From NCBI GenBank assembly GCA_030583865.1, contig CP129479.1, forward strand, positions 508,744-572,743: a DNA stretch of 64,000 nucleotides, given 5' to 3'. The notes under the pieces are model-generated. The model was not told the origin of the DNA, did not search any database, and saw nothing but the letters and a program-made list of their open reading frames with translations. Every line of letters begins with the position of its first letter. Position 1 is the stretch's first letter. The translations under genes were made by a program, and so were the position numbers. The DNA is from Thermodesulfobacteriota bacterium. GTDB taxonomy: Bacteria > Desulfobacterota > GWC2-55-46. Positions 1 through 9,318 of the stretch are shown here, piece after piece.

Positions 1-174
1 AATGCCCATCGCGAGCGTTATCTGCGCGCTGGGGCAGCCGGAGCAGGCGCCCTGGAGCTGTACCCGCACTATGCCCTGGGCCTCGTCCACGTCCACGAGC
101 TCTACGTTGCCGCCGTCAGCCTGAAGGGCCGGCCTTATGCCGTTAAGAGCCTCTTCGACCCGTTCCCTGATCAT
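1..174 (-). CDS. NifU C-terminal-domain (Nfu-type) Fe-S scaffold, partial
   Basis: The first 58 residues of a small protein running off the left edge. The translation has the Nfu/NifU C-terminal pattern: an N-terminal helix (MIRERVEEAL), an ADGGNVEL segment, then CSGC (Cys44 and Cys47). In this family the CxxC pair from two subunits holds a transient [4Fe-4S] or [2Fe-2S] cluster passed to target proteins. The ATG is chosen because GGAGGAG lies 6 bases upstream and a good sigma-70-like promoter sits further up. The protein may be a stand-alone ~75-residue Nfu; the C-terminus is outside the window. It is divergent from the oxidase gene. Confidence 0.88.
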   Translation of the reverse strand, partial: MIRERVEEALNGIRPALQADGGNVELVDVDEAQGIVRVQLQGACSGCPSAQITLAMGI

Positions 175-210
175 AATATACTCCTCCGTAAGTGGTTATT
201 GGAACAATAT

Positions 211-240
211 ATTATAGCCCATAGTATACGGCCCTTTCAA
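211..240 (-). promoter_or_regulatory. sigma-70-like promoter of the NifU-like gene
   Basis: On the minus strand TTGAAA (235-240) and TATAAT (211-216) are separated by 18 bases, about 37 bases before the ATG. Confidence 0.6.
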
Positions 241-412
241 GCCATAATAAATGATTTCCGTCATAATCGGGGGACTCCCTTTTACGCCCAGGGGGGCACA
301 TTTATGGCTGCCCGCTTGAATTGGGAGGCGTGTTCTGGTACTTTTGTATTGGCCCTTCCTGGGCTTAATGCGCTTAAGGGCCGTGGCGTACACCCGGACC
401 AGTGCGGAGAAG

Positions 413-1804
413 ATGAGAGAAGAGGCCACATACCATGCCAGGTCGGTGAAAGAAGAAAACCGCGCGCTCGCGCACGGCTGGCTCATCCTGGCGGTATTTT
501 CCCTCGTATTTGCCGGTATCTTCGCCCTGCTTGTTGCGCTCGCGAGGACCCCTGTCATAGAGGAGATGCTCCCGCTCGGGAGGGACTACATCTATGTGGC
601 GCTGGTCGGGCATGTCGTGCTTGCTGTAGTCATCTGGTTCCTTGCCTTCAAGGGCTTCCTATGGGTCTATTCGCTTCCCTCGGCAATATTCTCCCCTGCC
701 CTGGGAAGGGCTTCCCTCGCGCTCTCGGCCCTCGGCATGGCCCTTGTAGTCATATCCGCGGTATTCGGGCTCGGCGAGGCCGAGCTCGCCAACTATGTGC
801 CGGTCCTACTTACGCCGGTTTTTTACGCGGGGCTCTTGTCTTTCGGGGCCGGGGTGCTCCTTTCGCTCGTTAATTTCTTCCTTACCGTCTTCTTCGCAAA
901 GGAGAGGCTCGGGGTCTTCACCTTCGGCATGCTCGCAGCCGGGGCGGCGGTAACGGTGGCCTTCGCCTGCTTCGCCCTTTCCGGCTGGTTCCAGCACGCG
1001 GGAGGGAAGATGCACCTGGATTTCGAGCGGCTCTTCTGGGGCGGCGGCCACATACTCCAGTTCGCGAACACAATGGCCATGTCGGCCGTCTGGCTCCTTC
1101 TCGTGAAGCTCGTACTGGGCAGGGAGGCCATAGGCCCGAGGACGGCAAAGGCCCTGTATGCCCTTTTCATCGTTTCCGTGCTGCCAGCGCCGGCCATATA
1201 CTTCCTGCATGACATATCGAGCCAGGCCCATAAGGAGAGCTTCACCTGGCTCATGCAATGGGCAATCGGCCCCCTCGTAGCCGTATTCATCCTGGCCTCG
1301 ATAGCGGCAATCGCCAGGACAAGCCCGAGGCCCTGGAAGGACCCGGCCTTCTCGTCCCTGGTCCTTTCCATATCCATCTTTCTCCTCGGCGGGTTCATAG
1401 GATTGAGCATAGACGGCGTCAACACCATCATCCCCGCCCATTACCATTGCGTTATCGGGGCCGTGACTATAGCCTTCATGGGCCTTTTCTACGAGGTGCT
1501 TCCCGGTTTCGGGAAGTCCCTATGGGGGAGGAGGATGGCGGCTATCCAGCCCTGGCTCTATGGCGCCGGCATCGTCCTCTTCGCAATCGGGCTCTTCATG
1601 GCCGGTTCGCACGGGGTGGCAAGGAAGACCTATGGCGGGGAGCAGAACCTCAATACGATAGGTAAGCTCATCGGCATGTCGGTCATGGGCCTTGGGGGGC
1701 TCGTGGCCATAGCAGGGGGAGTTACTTTCGTCCTTAACGCGCTACTCTCCCTTTTCGGCAGGAAAGCCCGTTCCCCCGAGCCCGGCATCCAGCCCGCACC
1801 TTGA
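413..1804 (+). CDS. haem-copper oxidase subunit I-like membrane protein
   Basis: A 463-residue protein with about 12 hydrophobic helices. Candidate metal ligands are His67 (second helix, low-spin haem), His213 in WGGGHILQF (helix VI position) and the HxH pair His343/His345 (helix X) in PAHYHCVIG. The helix VII position, normally His-His, reads AHKES (His273-Lys274), and no helix-VI tyrosine follows His213. The family reduces O2 or NO with electrons from quinol or cytochrome c. No subunit II is adjacent, but haem O synthase and a small cytochrome c follow directly, supporting a respiratory role. Start: ATG at 413 with GCGGAGAAG just before it; an in-frame ATG at 344 would add 23 unlikely residues. 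Whether it is an oxidase, a NO reductase or inactive cannot be decided from sequence alone. Confidence 0.8.
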   Translation: MREEATYHARSVKEENRALAHGWLILAVFSLVFAGIFALLVALARTPVIEEMLPLGRDYIYVALVGHVVLAVVIWFLAFKGFLWVYSLPSAIFSPALGRASLALSALGMALVVISAVFGLGEAELANYVPVLLTPVFYAGLLSFGAGVLLSLVNFFLTVFFAKERLGVFTFGMLAAGAAVTVAFACFALSGWFQHAGGKMHLDFERLFWGGGHILQFANTMAMSAVWLLLVKLVLGREAIGPRTAKALYALFIVSVLPAPAIYFLHDISSQAHKESFTWLMQWAIGPLVAVFILASIAAIARTSPRPWKDPAFSSLVLSISIFLLGGFIGLSIDGVNTIIPAHYHCVIGAVTIAFMGLFYEVLPGFGKSLWGRRMAAIQPWLYGAGIVLFAIGLFMAGSHGVARKTYGGEQNLNTIGKLIGMSVMGLGGLVAIAGGVTFVLNALLSLFGRKARSPEPGIQPAP

Positions 1805-1882
1805 TAAGGGGCTCTCCCTGGCCAGGCCTGAATGGATTAGATGCAAGTTCAGGGCTTTATACATTAAAGGAGGGTTTTCTTT

Positions 1883-2749
1883 ATGGAAATAGGCAGGTAC
1901 CTTGAGCTCTTCAAGCTCAGGATATGCAGCCTCATAACCTTCAGCGCCATCGTGGGTCTCGTGGCCGCTTCATCGCCGGGAGCGACCCTCGGCACGGCCC
2001 TCTTTCTCGTAGCGGCCACGATGCTCGCCGCCGCCGCCGCGAGCGCCTTCAACCATTACTTCGACAGCGACATAGATTCCGTAATGAAAAGGACGAGGAA
2101 GAGGCCCTTCCCTTCAGGGGCCGTAGCCGGGTCAAAGGGCGTGCTCGTGGCGGCAGCCGGGCTTTTCCTGCTTTCAATCGCCATTTCAGTCGCCGCGCTC
2201 AACTATATGGTCGCCGTTCATCTCGCACTCGGCGCGTTCGTGTACGCGGTGGTATATACGGTCTGGCTCAAGAGAAGGAGCAGCCTTAATATCATAATAG
2301 GCGGGCTTGCCGGGAGCTTCGCCGTCCTTGCGGGCGGCGCATCGGCCAGCCCCGAGCTATGCGCGCCGCCCATGCTCCTGGCCGTCGTGATGTTCTTCTG
2401 GACGCCCTCGCATTTCTGGAGCTTCGCGATCTGCCACCGCGAGGAGTACGAGAGGGCGGGGGTGCCAATGCTGCCTGTGAGGGTGGGGGACTCGAGGACG
2501 GCCCTGTATATATTCATAAACACGGTCTTGCTTGTAATTTCCTCGCTGTCGCTATGGTTTTTCGGCAACAGCGGCCCGGTTTACCTCGCGGCGGCCCTGG
2601 CCCTCGGGGCTTATTTCATATACTGGAATATCAGGCTCCTCTTGAGCCCTGAAAAGGAGGTCGCGAGGAGCAATTTCCGGGCTTCCATGGTCTATCTGGG
2701 CGCGCTCTTTACGTCGGTTGTCGTTGACATGGCGATCAGGAACGTGTAA
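1883..2749 (+). CDS. ctaB: protohaem IX farnesyltransferase (haem O synthase)
   Basis: A 288-residue UbiA-superfamily prenyltransferase with about nine membrane helices. The diagnostic NxxxDxxxD motif is Asn57-Asp61-Asp65, followed by TRKRPFPSG. It attaches farnesyl diphosphate to haem b to make haem O, the precursor of oxidase haems. AGGAGG lies 8 bases before the ATG. It sits 78 bases downstream of the oxidase-like gene, in the same direction, as is common for terminal-oxidase operons. Length is normal for the family. Confidence 0.95.
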   Translation: MEIGRYLELFKLRICSLITFSAIVGLVAASSPGATLGTALFLVAATMLAAAAASAFNHYFDSDIDSVMKRTRKRPFPSGAVAGSKGVLVAAAGLFLLSIAISVAALNYMVAVHLALGAFVYAVVYTVWLKRRSSLNIIIGGLAGSFAVLAGGASASPELCAPPMLLAVVMFFWTPSHFWSFAICHREEYERAGVPMLPVRVGDSRTALYIFINTVLLVISSLSLWFFGNSGPVYLAAALALGAYFIYWNIRLLLSPEKEVARSNFRASMVYLGALFTSVVVDMAIRNV

Positions 2750-2810
2750 TAATCAGGCCAGAGCAGGCCCGCAGCCCCGTTTTTGCGCGGGGAAAATGCA
2801 TATAAAGTTC

Positions 2811-2839
2811 TTGACAACAAGGTGTTCCGGCGGTATTCT
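2811..2839 (+). promoter_or_regulatory. promoter of the cytochrome c gene
   Basis: TTGACA (2811-2816), 17 bases, TATTCT (2834-2839), followed 35 bases later by the AAGGAGG ribosome site of the cytochrome gene. The cytochrome can therefore be transcribed independently of ctaB. Confidence 0.65.
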
Positions 2840-2874
2840 TCTTTTCCAAATTCTTTATCCAAGGAGGATCCAAC

Positions 2875-3207
2875 ATGCGTAAGTTATTCGGTATAGGCGT
2901 GCTCGCTCTCGGCATGGCCGCTTTCACCGTGCCTGCAATCGCTGCAGACGGCGCGGCAGTCTACAAGGCGAAATGCGTTGCCTGCCACGGCGCGGACGGC
3001 CAGGGCACCGCGATGGCGCCCGGCTTCAAGGGCAACGAGTGGATAAAGACCACGGCTGACGCCGAGATCGCCTCCGTTGTGACCGATGGCCGCGAGGGTG
3101 CTGCCAAGAGGTACAAGAACTTCGCAATGGGCATGCCCAAGCAGAAGCTCTCCGATGACGAGGTAAAGGCCGTCGTCGAGCACATGAAGGCGCTCGCCGC
3201 GAAGTAA
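2875..3207 (+). CDS. periplasmic class I cytochrome c (monohaem)
   Basis: A 110-residue protein with a Sec signal peptide (residues 1-24, ending AIAAD). One CVACH haem-attachment motif is present (Cys34, Cys37, His38). A methionine in AMGMPKQ (Met85 or Met87) is the likely sixth ligand. This is a c5/c551-type small electron carrier. It follows the oxidase-like and haem O synthase genes and could feed electrons to that oxidase. The ribosome site AAGGAGG is strong and the gene has its own promoter and terminator, suggesting high expression. Confidence 0.93.
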   Translation: MRKLFGIGVLALGMAAFTVPAIAADGAAVYKAKCVACHGADGQGTAMAPGFKGNEWIKTTADAEIASVVTDGREGAAKRYKNFAMGMPKQKLSDDEVKAVVEHMKALAAK

Positions 3208-3228
3208 GATCTGCCGATGAAGCATCAG

Positions 3229-3260
3229 AAAGGGCCCGGTCTCCGGGCCCTTTCTTTTTT
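3229..3260 (+). terminator. intrinsic terminator after cytochrome c
   Basis: Perfect 11-bp stem AAAGGGCCCGG / CCGGGCCCTTT with a 3-base loop, then CTTTTTT. Confidence 0.9.
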
Positions 3261-3338
3261 CCGGTACCGGCAAAACAGCCCGCATCCGGCCCTCTGAATT
3301 CATAGAACGCTTCACTTCCATTCAGGGCAAAGCTCGTA

Positions 3339-3367
3339 TTGACATCGGTTTGGAAATCGCAGATAAT
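3339..3367 (+). promoter_or_regulatory. promoter of the activase-like gene
   Basis: TTGACA (3339-3344), 17-base spacer, GATAAT (3362-3367). The long leader to the TTG start at 3522 (about 145 bases) contains an ATTATTCC-rich stretch and no recognised riboswitch. The remainder of the 3261-3521 gap shows no gene. Confidence 0.6.
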
Positions 3368-3521
3368 AAAAAATCGGGTTTTCCCCAATGAAAACCCATT
3401 ATTCCACATTTTTTCTTTTCCGGAACTTAATACAGACTCATTCAAGCAAGCCGCGGCTCGTAGCTGAAAACGGAATACCGGACTATTCTTCTGCTGAACA
3501 TGCAAACCTCGGAGGTGTGAG

Positions 3522-6500
3522 TTGGCTGGGTCAAAGTCTGTATACGTGGGCATCGACATCGGCTCGGTAAGCGCAAACACGGTAGTCCTCGATGAGAACA
3601 GGAACATACTCGAAGAGCACTATACGCGGACGAAAGGCGAACCGCTCGAGGCGGCCCTCGCAATCCTTTCCGAACTGATCGAAAAATACGGAAAAAACAG
3701 CATAAGGCTCGTGGCCGCCACCGGCTCGGGCGGAAAGCTCATAGCCCCCCTCATAGGGGCCGGGTTCACTAACGAGGTCATAGCCCAGGCCAGGGCCACC
3801 GAGGCCTTCCACCCCGAGGCAAGGACGGTAATCGAGATGGGCGGCCAGGACGCGAAGCTCATCTTCCTTGCGCCCGAGGGGGCGGACGGCAAGCTCCGCA
3901 TAGCCGACTTCCAGATGAACTCGGTCTGCGCGGCAGGCACGGGCTCTTTTCTCGACCAGCAGGCCTACAGGCTCGGGCTCACCATCGAGGAGTTCGGAAG
4001 CCTCGCGCTCAAGAGCAAACACCCTCCGAGGGTCGCCGGAAGGTGCTCGGTCTTCGCCAAGAGCGACATGATACACCTCCAGCAGATAGCCACGCCCGAC
4101 TACGACATCGTGGCCGGGCTCTGCTATGCCGTCGCCAGGAACTTCAAGGCCACCATAGGGAAGGGCAAGGAATTCGTGACCCCCGTGGCCTTCCAGGGCG
4201 GCGTGGCCGCAAACCTGGGCGTAAGGAAGGCCTTCAAGGACGTACTCGAGCTCGAGGACAAGGACTACATAATACCGGCCCACTTCTGCTCGATGGGCGC
4301 TCTGGGCGCCGTCTACACCTGCCTCGACATGGGGAAGGCCCTGGACGGGTTCAAGGGCGTGGATGATCTCAAGACTTTCCTTGCGTCAGGAAGGACGAGG
4401 GAGAGGTCCCTTGAGAAGCTCTCGAAGCCGGAGGGGCACCCCTCTGAGAGGAGGAGCGCCACGGGCTACCCGCTCGAGACCGGGAAGAAGATCCCCGCCT
4501 ACCTCGGCATAGACGTCGGCTCGACCAGCACGAACGTCATACTCATTGATAAAGACTTCAAGCTCGTGACCAAGAGGTATCTCGCGACGGCCGGGCGCCC
4601 GCTGGACGCGATAAGGAAGGGCATCACCTCGGTAGCCGAAGAGTGCGCCGATTACGTGGACGTCGTGGGGGTCGGCACGACCGGCTCCGGTAGGTATCTC
4701 TCAGGCGACTTCCTCGGCGCGGACATCATAAGAAACGAGATAACCGCCCAGGCGACCGCGGCAGCCGCGATAGACCCCGAGGTCGATACCATATTCGAGA
4801 TAGGCGGCCAGGACTCGAAGTACATAGCCATGAAGGACGGTGTTGTCGTGGACTTCGAGATGAACAAGGTCTGCGCCGCCGGGACTGGCTCGTTCCTGGA
4901 GGAGCAGGCGGAAAGGCTCGGCATAAGCATAAAGGGCGAGTTCAGCGATTTGGCCCTCGGCTGCGGCGCGCCCCCGCCCATGGGCGAGAGGTGCACGGTC
5001 TTCATCGAGTCCGACATGGTGCACTACCAGCAGAGGGGGGTTGAGAAGGACGGCCTTGTGGCAGGGCTCTCGTATTCGATAGTCCAGAATTACCTCAACA
5101 GGGTCGTCGGCGACAGGCGAATAGGGAACAGGATATTTTTCCAGGGCGGCACGGCCGCGAACCTCGGGGTCGTGGCGGCGTTCGAGAAGGTCACCGGGAA
5201 AAAGATCGCCGTGCCCGAGAACCACGACGTAACGGGCGCCATAGGAGCGGCCATACTCGCGGCCAAGGAGATGGCGCCGGGCGCCAAAACCAGGTTCAAG
5301 GGTTGGGACCTGAGCAAAAAGAAGTTCGGGATAGAGTCCTTCGAGTGCAGGGACTGCTCGAACATCTGCGAGGTCCGGAAGGTCGTCATGGAAGGCGAGG
5401 ACCCGCTCTACTACGGCGGCCGGTGCGAGAAATACGACGTCAAGAGGGACACGAAATCGGGGAGCCACATCCCCGACCTCTATAAGGAAAGGGAGAAGCT
5501 CCTCTATTCCGCCTACGCCGGCAAGGCCGCGGGAAAAGACGCGCCGGTCATAGGCATCCCGAGGATGCTCTTCATGTACGAGATGTACCCGTTCTGGAAG
5601 GCCTTCTTCGACGTGCTGGGCTTCAGGATCCAGCTCTCTTCGCCGACCAACAAGGAGATAATAAGGAACGGCATAGAGCAGATAGTTACCGAGACCTGCT
5701 TCCCCATAAAAGTGGCCCACGGGCACGTGAACGAGCTCATGGAAAAGGGCGTGAAGAGGATATTCATGCCCTCGATAATAAACCTGAAGCCCGCGAAGGA
5801 GGGGCAGCTCTTCACGGCCCTCTGCCCTTACGTGCAGACCATACCCTATCTCTGCAAATCCGCCTACGACTTCAAGGAAAAGGGGGTCGAGGTGCTCGCC
5901 CCGGTATTCCACTTCAATGCGAAGGATTCCGATATAAGGAAGGAGTTCGTGGAATTCGGGAGGTCGCTCGGCAAGGACAGGGCAACGGTGGAGAAGGCCC
6001 TTGAGTCAGCCTGGGCTGCGCAGGACGAGTTCAAGAGAAAGCTCCTCGAACGCGGTAAGGAGGCCATAGCCGCCCTTAAGCCGGACGACACAGCCCTCGT
6101 CATAGTCGGAAGGGCTTATAATACGATGGACTCCGGCATAAACCTGGAGCTTCCGCAGAAGCTCCGCGATATGGGCACCATGGCCATACCCTTCGACATG
6201 CTCGACGCGGACAGCATCATCGACGGCGCGCTCGCCGAGGACATGTACTGGAGGAGCGGCCAGAGGATACTCGCCGCAGCCCAGCTCATAAAGGACGACC
6301 CGAGGCTCTTCTCGATATACATCACGAACTTCGGCTGCGGCCCGGATTCCATGATATCGCACTTCTACAAGGAGGCCTCGGCAGGGAAGCCCTTCCTCCA
6401 GCTCGAGATAGACGAGCACTCGGCGGACGCCGGCGCCATAACGAGGTGCGAGGCCTTCCTCGACAGCATAAGGAACACCAAGGGGAAGCTCAAGATAGAG

Positions 6501-7751
6501 TCGAAGGAAAAGCACGTCCTCAAGAGGACCAACATCAAGAAGAAGATATACCTCCCGAACATGTCGGACGGCGCGCACGCGCTTGCCGCCGCCTTCCAGG
6601 CCTGCGGCCTCGACGCTGAGGTCATGCCCGAGCCGGATGAGGAGTCTCTGAAGTGGGGCAGGCGCTATACCTCTGGAAGGGAGTGCTATCCCTGCATACT
6701 TACGACCGGCGACATGGTGAAGGTCGTGAGGCAGGAGGGCTTCTCGCCCGAGCGGAGCGCCTTCTTCATGCCATCGGGTAACGGACCGTGCAGGTTCGGC
6801 CAGTACAACCGCTATCACAGGATGATACTCGACGAGCTCGGCTTCAAGGACGTCCCGGTCTACGCGCCGGACCAGGACGGGAACTTCTACAAGGAGCTCA
6901 ACATGGTCGGCGGCAATTTCTCCAGGCTCGGCTGGTGGGGCATAGCCTCGGTCGACCTCCTGGAGAAGGTGCTCTTCGAGACCAGGCCCTACGAGAAGAA
7001 CAAGGGCGAGTCGGAGAAGGTCTACTGGGAATGCGTCCACAAGGTATGCGGGGCGATAAGGGAGAAGAGGTTCCCTGAACGGGAATTGAAGGAGGCCAAG
7101 GCGGCTTTCAGGAGGATACCCGTCCACGAGCCCGGCAGCAAGCCCGTCATAGGGATCGTCGGCGAGATATACGTCCGGAGCAACAGGTTCTCGAACGAGA
7201 ACCTCATAAAGAAGCTCGAGGCCCTCGGCGCGGAGGTGCGGATGCCTACCATAGGCGAGTGGATATACTACACCAACTTCTGCAACAAGCGTAAGACCTG
7301 GCAGAGGGGGCAGATGGGGGACTATATCCGGACCATAGCGAGCGAGTTCTTCCAGAAGAGGGACGAAAGGAAGATGGAGAACATCCTTAACGGCGACCTC
7401 CGGAGCGGGCACGAGGTCCCGACAAAGGACCTCCTCCGTAACGCGGCGCCGTACCTCGACGATTCCTTCGAGGGCGAGGCCGTGCTCTCGATAGGTAAGA
7501 CCATAGACTACATAGGCCGCGGCGCCCACGGCATAGTGAACGCCATGCCCTTCACATGCATGCCGGGCACTGTCGTGAATGCGATACTCAAGAGGCTCCG
7601 CGAGAATAACGACAACATACCCTACCTCCACATGGTCTACGAGGGCTCGGAAGACACGAACTCCATGACCAGGATGGAGGCCTTCGTCCACCAGGCGAGG
7701 GAGTTCAAGGAGAGGCGCTCCCCCGGGGTCCAGGCGGACGGAAGGGTCTGA
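3522..7751 (+). CDS. double-domain acyl-CoA dehydratase activase-like protein
   Basis: A 1409-residue fusion related to activators of 2-hydroxyacyl-CoA dehydratases and the BcrAD/BadFG ATPases. Two ASKHA ATPase units are visible. The first (residues 1-270) has GIDIGSVSANT, GGQDAK, VCAAGTGSF (Cys136) and AGRCSVF (Cys175). The second (about 325-595) has GIDVGSTSTN, GGQDSK, VCAAGTGSF and GERCTVF. In true activators the two cysteines of a subunit bind a [4Fe-4S] cluster shared across a homodimer; here one chain supplies both halves. A CxxCxxxC segment (about 607-615) and a long C-terminal half resembling DUF2229 and HgdB-like regions follow. Start is TTG, 5 bases after GGAGGTG; no ATG fits. The substrate is unknown; no dehydratase subunits are nearby. 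Confidence 0.9.
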   Translation: MAGSKSVYVGIDIGSVSANTVVLDENRNILEEHYTRTKGEPLEAALAILSELIEKYGKNSIRLVAATGSGGKLIAPLIGAGFTNEVIAQARATEAFHPEARTVIEMGGQDAKLIFLAPEGADGKLRIADFQMNSVCAAGTGSFLDQQAYRLGLTIEEFGSLALKSKHPPRVAGRCSVFAKSDMIHLQQIATPDYDIVAGLCYAVARNFKATIGKGKEFVTPVAFQGGVAANLGVRKAFKDVLELEDKDYIIPAHFCSMGALGAVYTCLDMGKALDGFKGVDDLKTFLASGRTRERSLEKLSKPEGHPSERRSATGYPLETGKKIPAYLGIDVGSTSTNVILIDKDFKLVTKRYLATAGRPLDAIRKGITSVAEECADYVDVVGVGTTGSGRYLSGDFLGADIIRNEITAQATAAAAIDPEVDTIFEIGGQDSKYIAMKDGVVVDFEMNKVCAAGTGSFLEEQAERLGISIKGEFSDLALGCGAPPPMGERCTVFIESDMVHYQQRGVEKDGLVAGLSYSIVQNYLNRVVGDRRIGNRIFFQGGTAANLGVVAAFEKVTGKKIAVPENHDVTGAIGAAILAAKEMAPGAKTRFKGWDLSKKKFGIESFECRDCSNICEVRKVVMEGEDPLYYGGRCEKYDVKRDTKSGSHIPDLYKEREKLLYSAYAGKAAGKDAPVIGIPRMLFMYEMYPFWKAFFDVLGFRIQLSSPTNKEIIRNGIEQIVTETCFPIKVAHGHVNELMEKGVKRIFMPSIINLKPAKEGQLFTALCPYVQTIPYLCKSAYDFKEKGVEVLAPVFHFNAKDSDIRKEFVEFGRSLGKDRATVEKALESAWAAQDEFKRKLLERGKEAIAALKPDDTALVIVGRAYNTMDSGINLELPQKLRDMGTMAIPFDMLDADSIIDGALAEDMYWRSGQRILAAAQLIKDDPRLFSIYITNFGCGPDSMISHFYKEASAGKPFLQLEIDEHSADAGAITRCEAFLDSIRNTKGKLKIESKEKHVLKRTNIKKKIYLPNMSDGAHALAAAFQACGLDAEVMPEPDEESLKWGRRYTSGRECYPCILTTGDMVKVVRQEGFSPERSAFFMPSGNGPCRFGQYNRYHRMILDELGFKDVPVYAPDQDGNFYKELNMVGGNFSRLGWWGIASVDLLEKVLFETRPYEKNKGESEKVYWECVHKVCGAIREKRFPERELKEAKAAFRRIPVHEPGSKPVIGIVGEIYVRSNRFSNENLIKKLEALGAEVRMPTIGEWIYYTNFCNKRKTWQRGQMGDYIRTIASEFFQKRDERKMENILNGDLRSGHEVPTKDLLRNAAPYLDDSFEGEAVLSIGKTIDYIGRGAHGIVNAMPFTCMPGTVVNAILKRLRENNDNIPYLHMVYEGSEDTNSMTRMEAFVHQAREFKERRSPGVQADGRV

Positions 7752-7755
7752 GCCC

Positions 7756-8838
7756 ATGCCCGAGGGCCCGCTAATGGTCGTTATCCTTGCGGCCCTCGGG
7801 CTCCTCGTCGCGCTTGCGGCTGCGTTCGCGGTAGTATCGGCTTCGCGGGCCAGGCGCGCCTACATCTCAGCCGAGATGTCTTCCATCAGGTCCGAACTCC
7901 AGGACTCGATATCCCAGAGCGTAAGGCACATAAACAGCCAGCTCATCATGCTTTCCGGGCAGGTGGCGGAGGAGCTCTCCGCCGTTACGGCCCAGATGAG
8001 CGCGTCTTCAGGCCAGATGAATTCCCGGATGGACAACTCGAACAGGACGGTAAGCGAGATAAAGCAGGCCCTAGGGGAGCTCTCGAAGGCGACCGAGCAG
8101 GTCTACGAGGTGGGAAGGAGCATATCCGGGCTTGAGAAGGTCCTCTCCGCACCCAAGGCAAGGGGAGGCCTCGGCGAGCTTTTTCTTTCCGAGCTCCTTT
8201 CCGAGTGCCTGCCCTCGAAGCGCTTCGAGCTCCAGTACGGGTTCAGGGACGGCGCCCGGGTGGACGCGGTCGTGAGGCTCAGGGAAGGGCTGGTGCCCAT
8301 AGACTCCAAATTTCCGCTCGATAATTTCAGGCGCATCGTCGAGGCCGGGACCGACGAGGAGAGGCGCGCGGCTTCAAGGAGGTTCTCCTCGGACTGCAGG
8401 AGGCACATCGATTCCATCGCCTCGGCCTATATCCGCCCCTCGGAAGGCACGCTGGATTTCGCCCTCATGTACGTCCCCTCGGAGAGCGTCTATTACGAGC
8501 TCATAACCGGCAGAGAAGAATGCGGGGCCGCGCTTTCCGAGTATGCAGTCTCAAAAAAGGTCGTGCCGGTCTCCCCGAACAGCTTCTATGCGTACCTCCA
8601 GACCATAGCGATGGGACTCAGGGGCATGGAGATAGAGGCGAGGGCAGGGGAGATGCTGGCCCACCTTTCGGGCCTGAGGGGCGAGTTCGAGAAGTTCTCG
8701 GCAGACCTCGAAACCCTCGGGCGGCACCTGTCATTTGCCCGGTCCAAATACGACGAGCTTGAGAGAAAGGCGGGGCTGCTGAGTGAAAGGCTCGATTGGT
8801 CGGGGCTTGGAAGGGACAGTGAGCTGCGACAGCCTTGA
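7756..8838 (+). CDS. rmuC: RmuC-family DNA recombination protein
   Basis: A 360-residue protein: one N-terminal transmembrane helix (about residues 5-28), a coiled coil (about 30-110), then the RmuC nuclease-like domain with LGELFLSELL, PIDSKFPLDNFRR and a LMYVPSE segment. RmuC proteins limit inversions at short inverted repeats, which is notable in a genome carrying many palindromic elements. It begins 4 bases after the activase gene stops, so the two are probably co-transcribed. It converges on the lipoprotein gene with a 3-base gap. Confidence 0.92.
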   Translation: MPEGPLMVVILAALGLLVALAAAFAVVSASRARRAYISAEMSSIRSELQDSISQSVRHINSQLIMLSGQVAEELSAVTAQMSASSGQMNSRMDNSNRTVSEIKQALGELSKATEQVYEVGRSISGLEKVLSAPKARGGLGELFLSELLSECLPSKRFELQYGFRDGARVDAVVRLREGLVPIDSKFPLDNFRRIVEAGTDEERRAASRRFSSDCRRHIDSIASAYIRPSEGTLDFALMYVPSESVYYELITGREECGAALSEYAVSKKVVPVSPNSFYAYLQTIAMGLRGMEIEARAGEMLAHLSGLRGEFEKFSADLETLGRHLSFARSKYDELERKAGLLSERLDWSGLGRDSELRQP

Positions 8839-8841
8839 GCC

Positions 8842-9318
8842 TTATTCCAACCGGGCAGGCTCAGGCCACCCTTCGGCGCTGCTCCCGAGAGGGACATCCG
8901 CTCCTGGCTCGGCGCTTTTTTCAAGGATGGCCTGGACACGCCGCTGCATCTCATTGAGCTTGAGTATCATCTCGTTCGCCTGCGAGCCCTTCAGGTTGGA
9001 ATACACTATGAGCTTCAGCTCTGACAGGTCGTTTTGCAGGGCATTGAGGTCGCCCTCGAGCCTGCCGAGCTTTTCCTGGGCCGTGTCGTTCTGAGCCTTG
9101 ATCTTCATGTACATCTCTGTGAGCCCGGAAAGGGTCCTGCCGCGCTCGCGGACCTTTGTCTCAAGGAGCTGTATCTCCGCGTTCTTTTCCATCCGCTCCC
9201 TGTGGAGTTGCTCAAGGAGGATGGTCACCCTGCCTTCGTGCGCCGTTTTGGATACGCAGCCTGTGAAAAGCCCAGCCGAGACGAGGACCAGTAACGTTGT
9301 AATGGTGCGTTTTTTCAT
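8842..9318 (-). CDS. coiled-coil lipoprotein of unknown function
   Basis: A 158-residue protein with a lipoprotein signal peptide: basic start (MKKR), hydrophobic stretch, lipobox LFTGC with Cys21 as the lipidated residue. Residues 30-145 are almost entirely helical and coiled-coil-like, rich in Glu, Lys, Leu and Gln. No enzymatic motif is recognised. It faces rmuC tail to tail. It could be a structural or scaffold lipoprotein. Confidence 0.82.
   Translation of the reverse strand: MKKRTITTLLVLVSAGLFTGCVSKTAHEGRVTILLEQLHRERMEKNAEIQLLETKVRERGRTLSGLTEMYMKIKAQNDTAQEKLGRLEGDLNALQNDLSELKLIVYSNLKGSQANEMILKLNEMQRRVQAILEKSAEPGADVPLGSSAEGWPEPARLE

Noticed and set aside
6006-7757. 583-residue open frame antisense to the activase gene
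   Set aside because: Mirror of a GC-rich coding region; its codons are the reverse of AGG/CTC/GAG-rich sense codons, it has no ribosome site and resembles no protein family.
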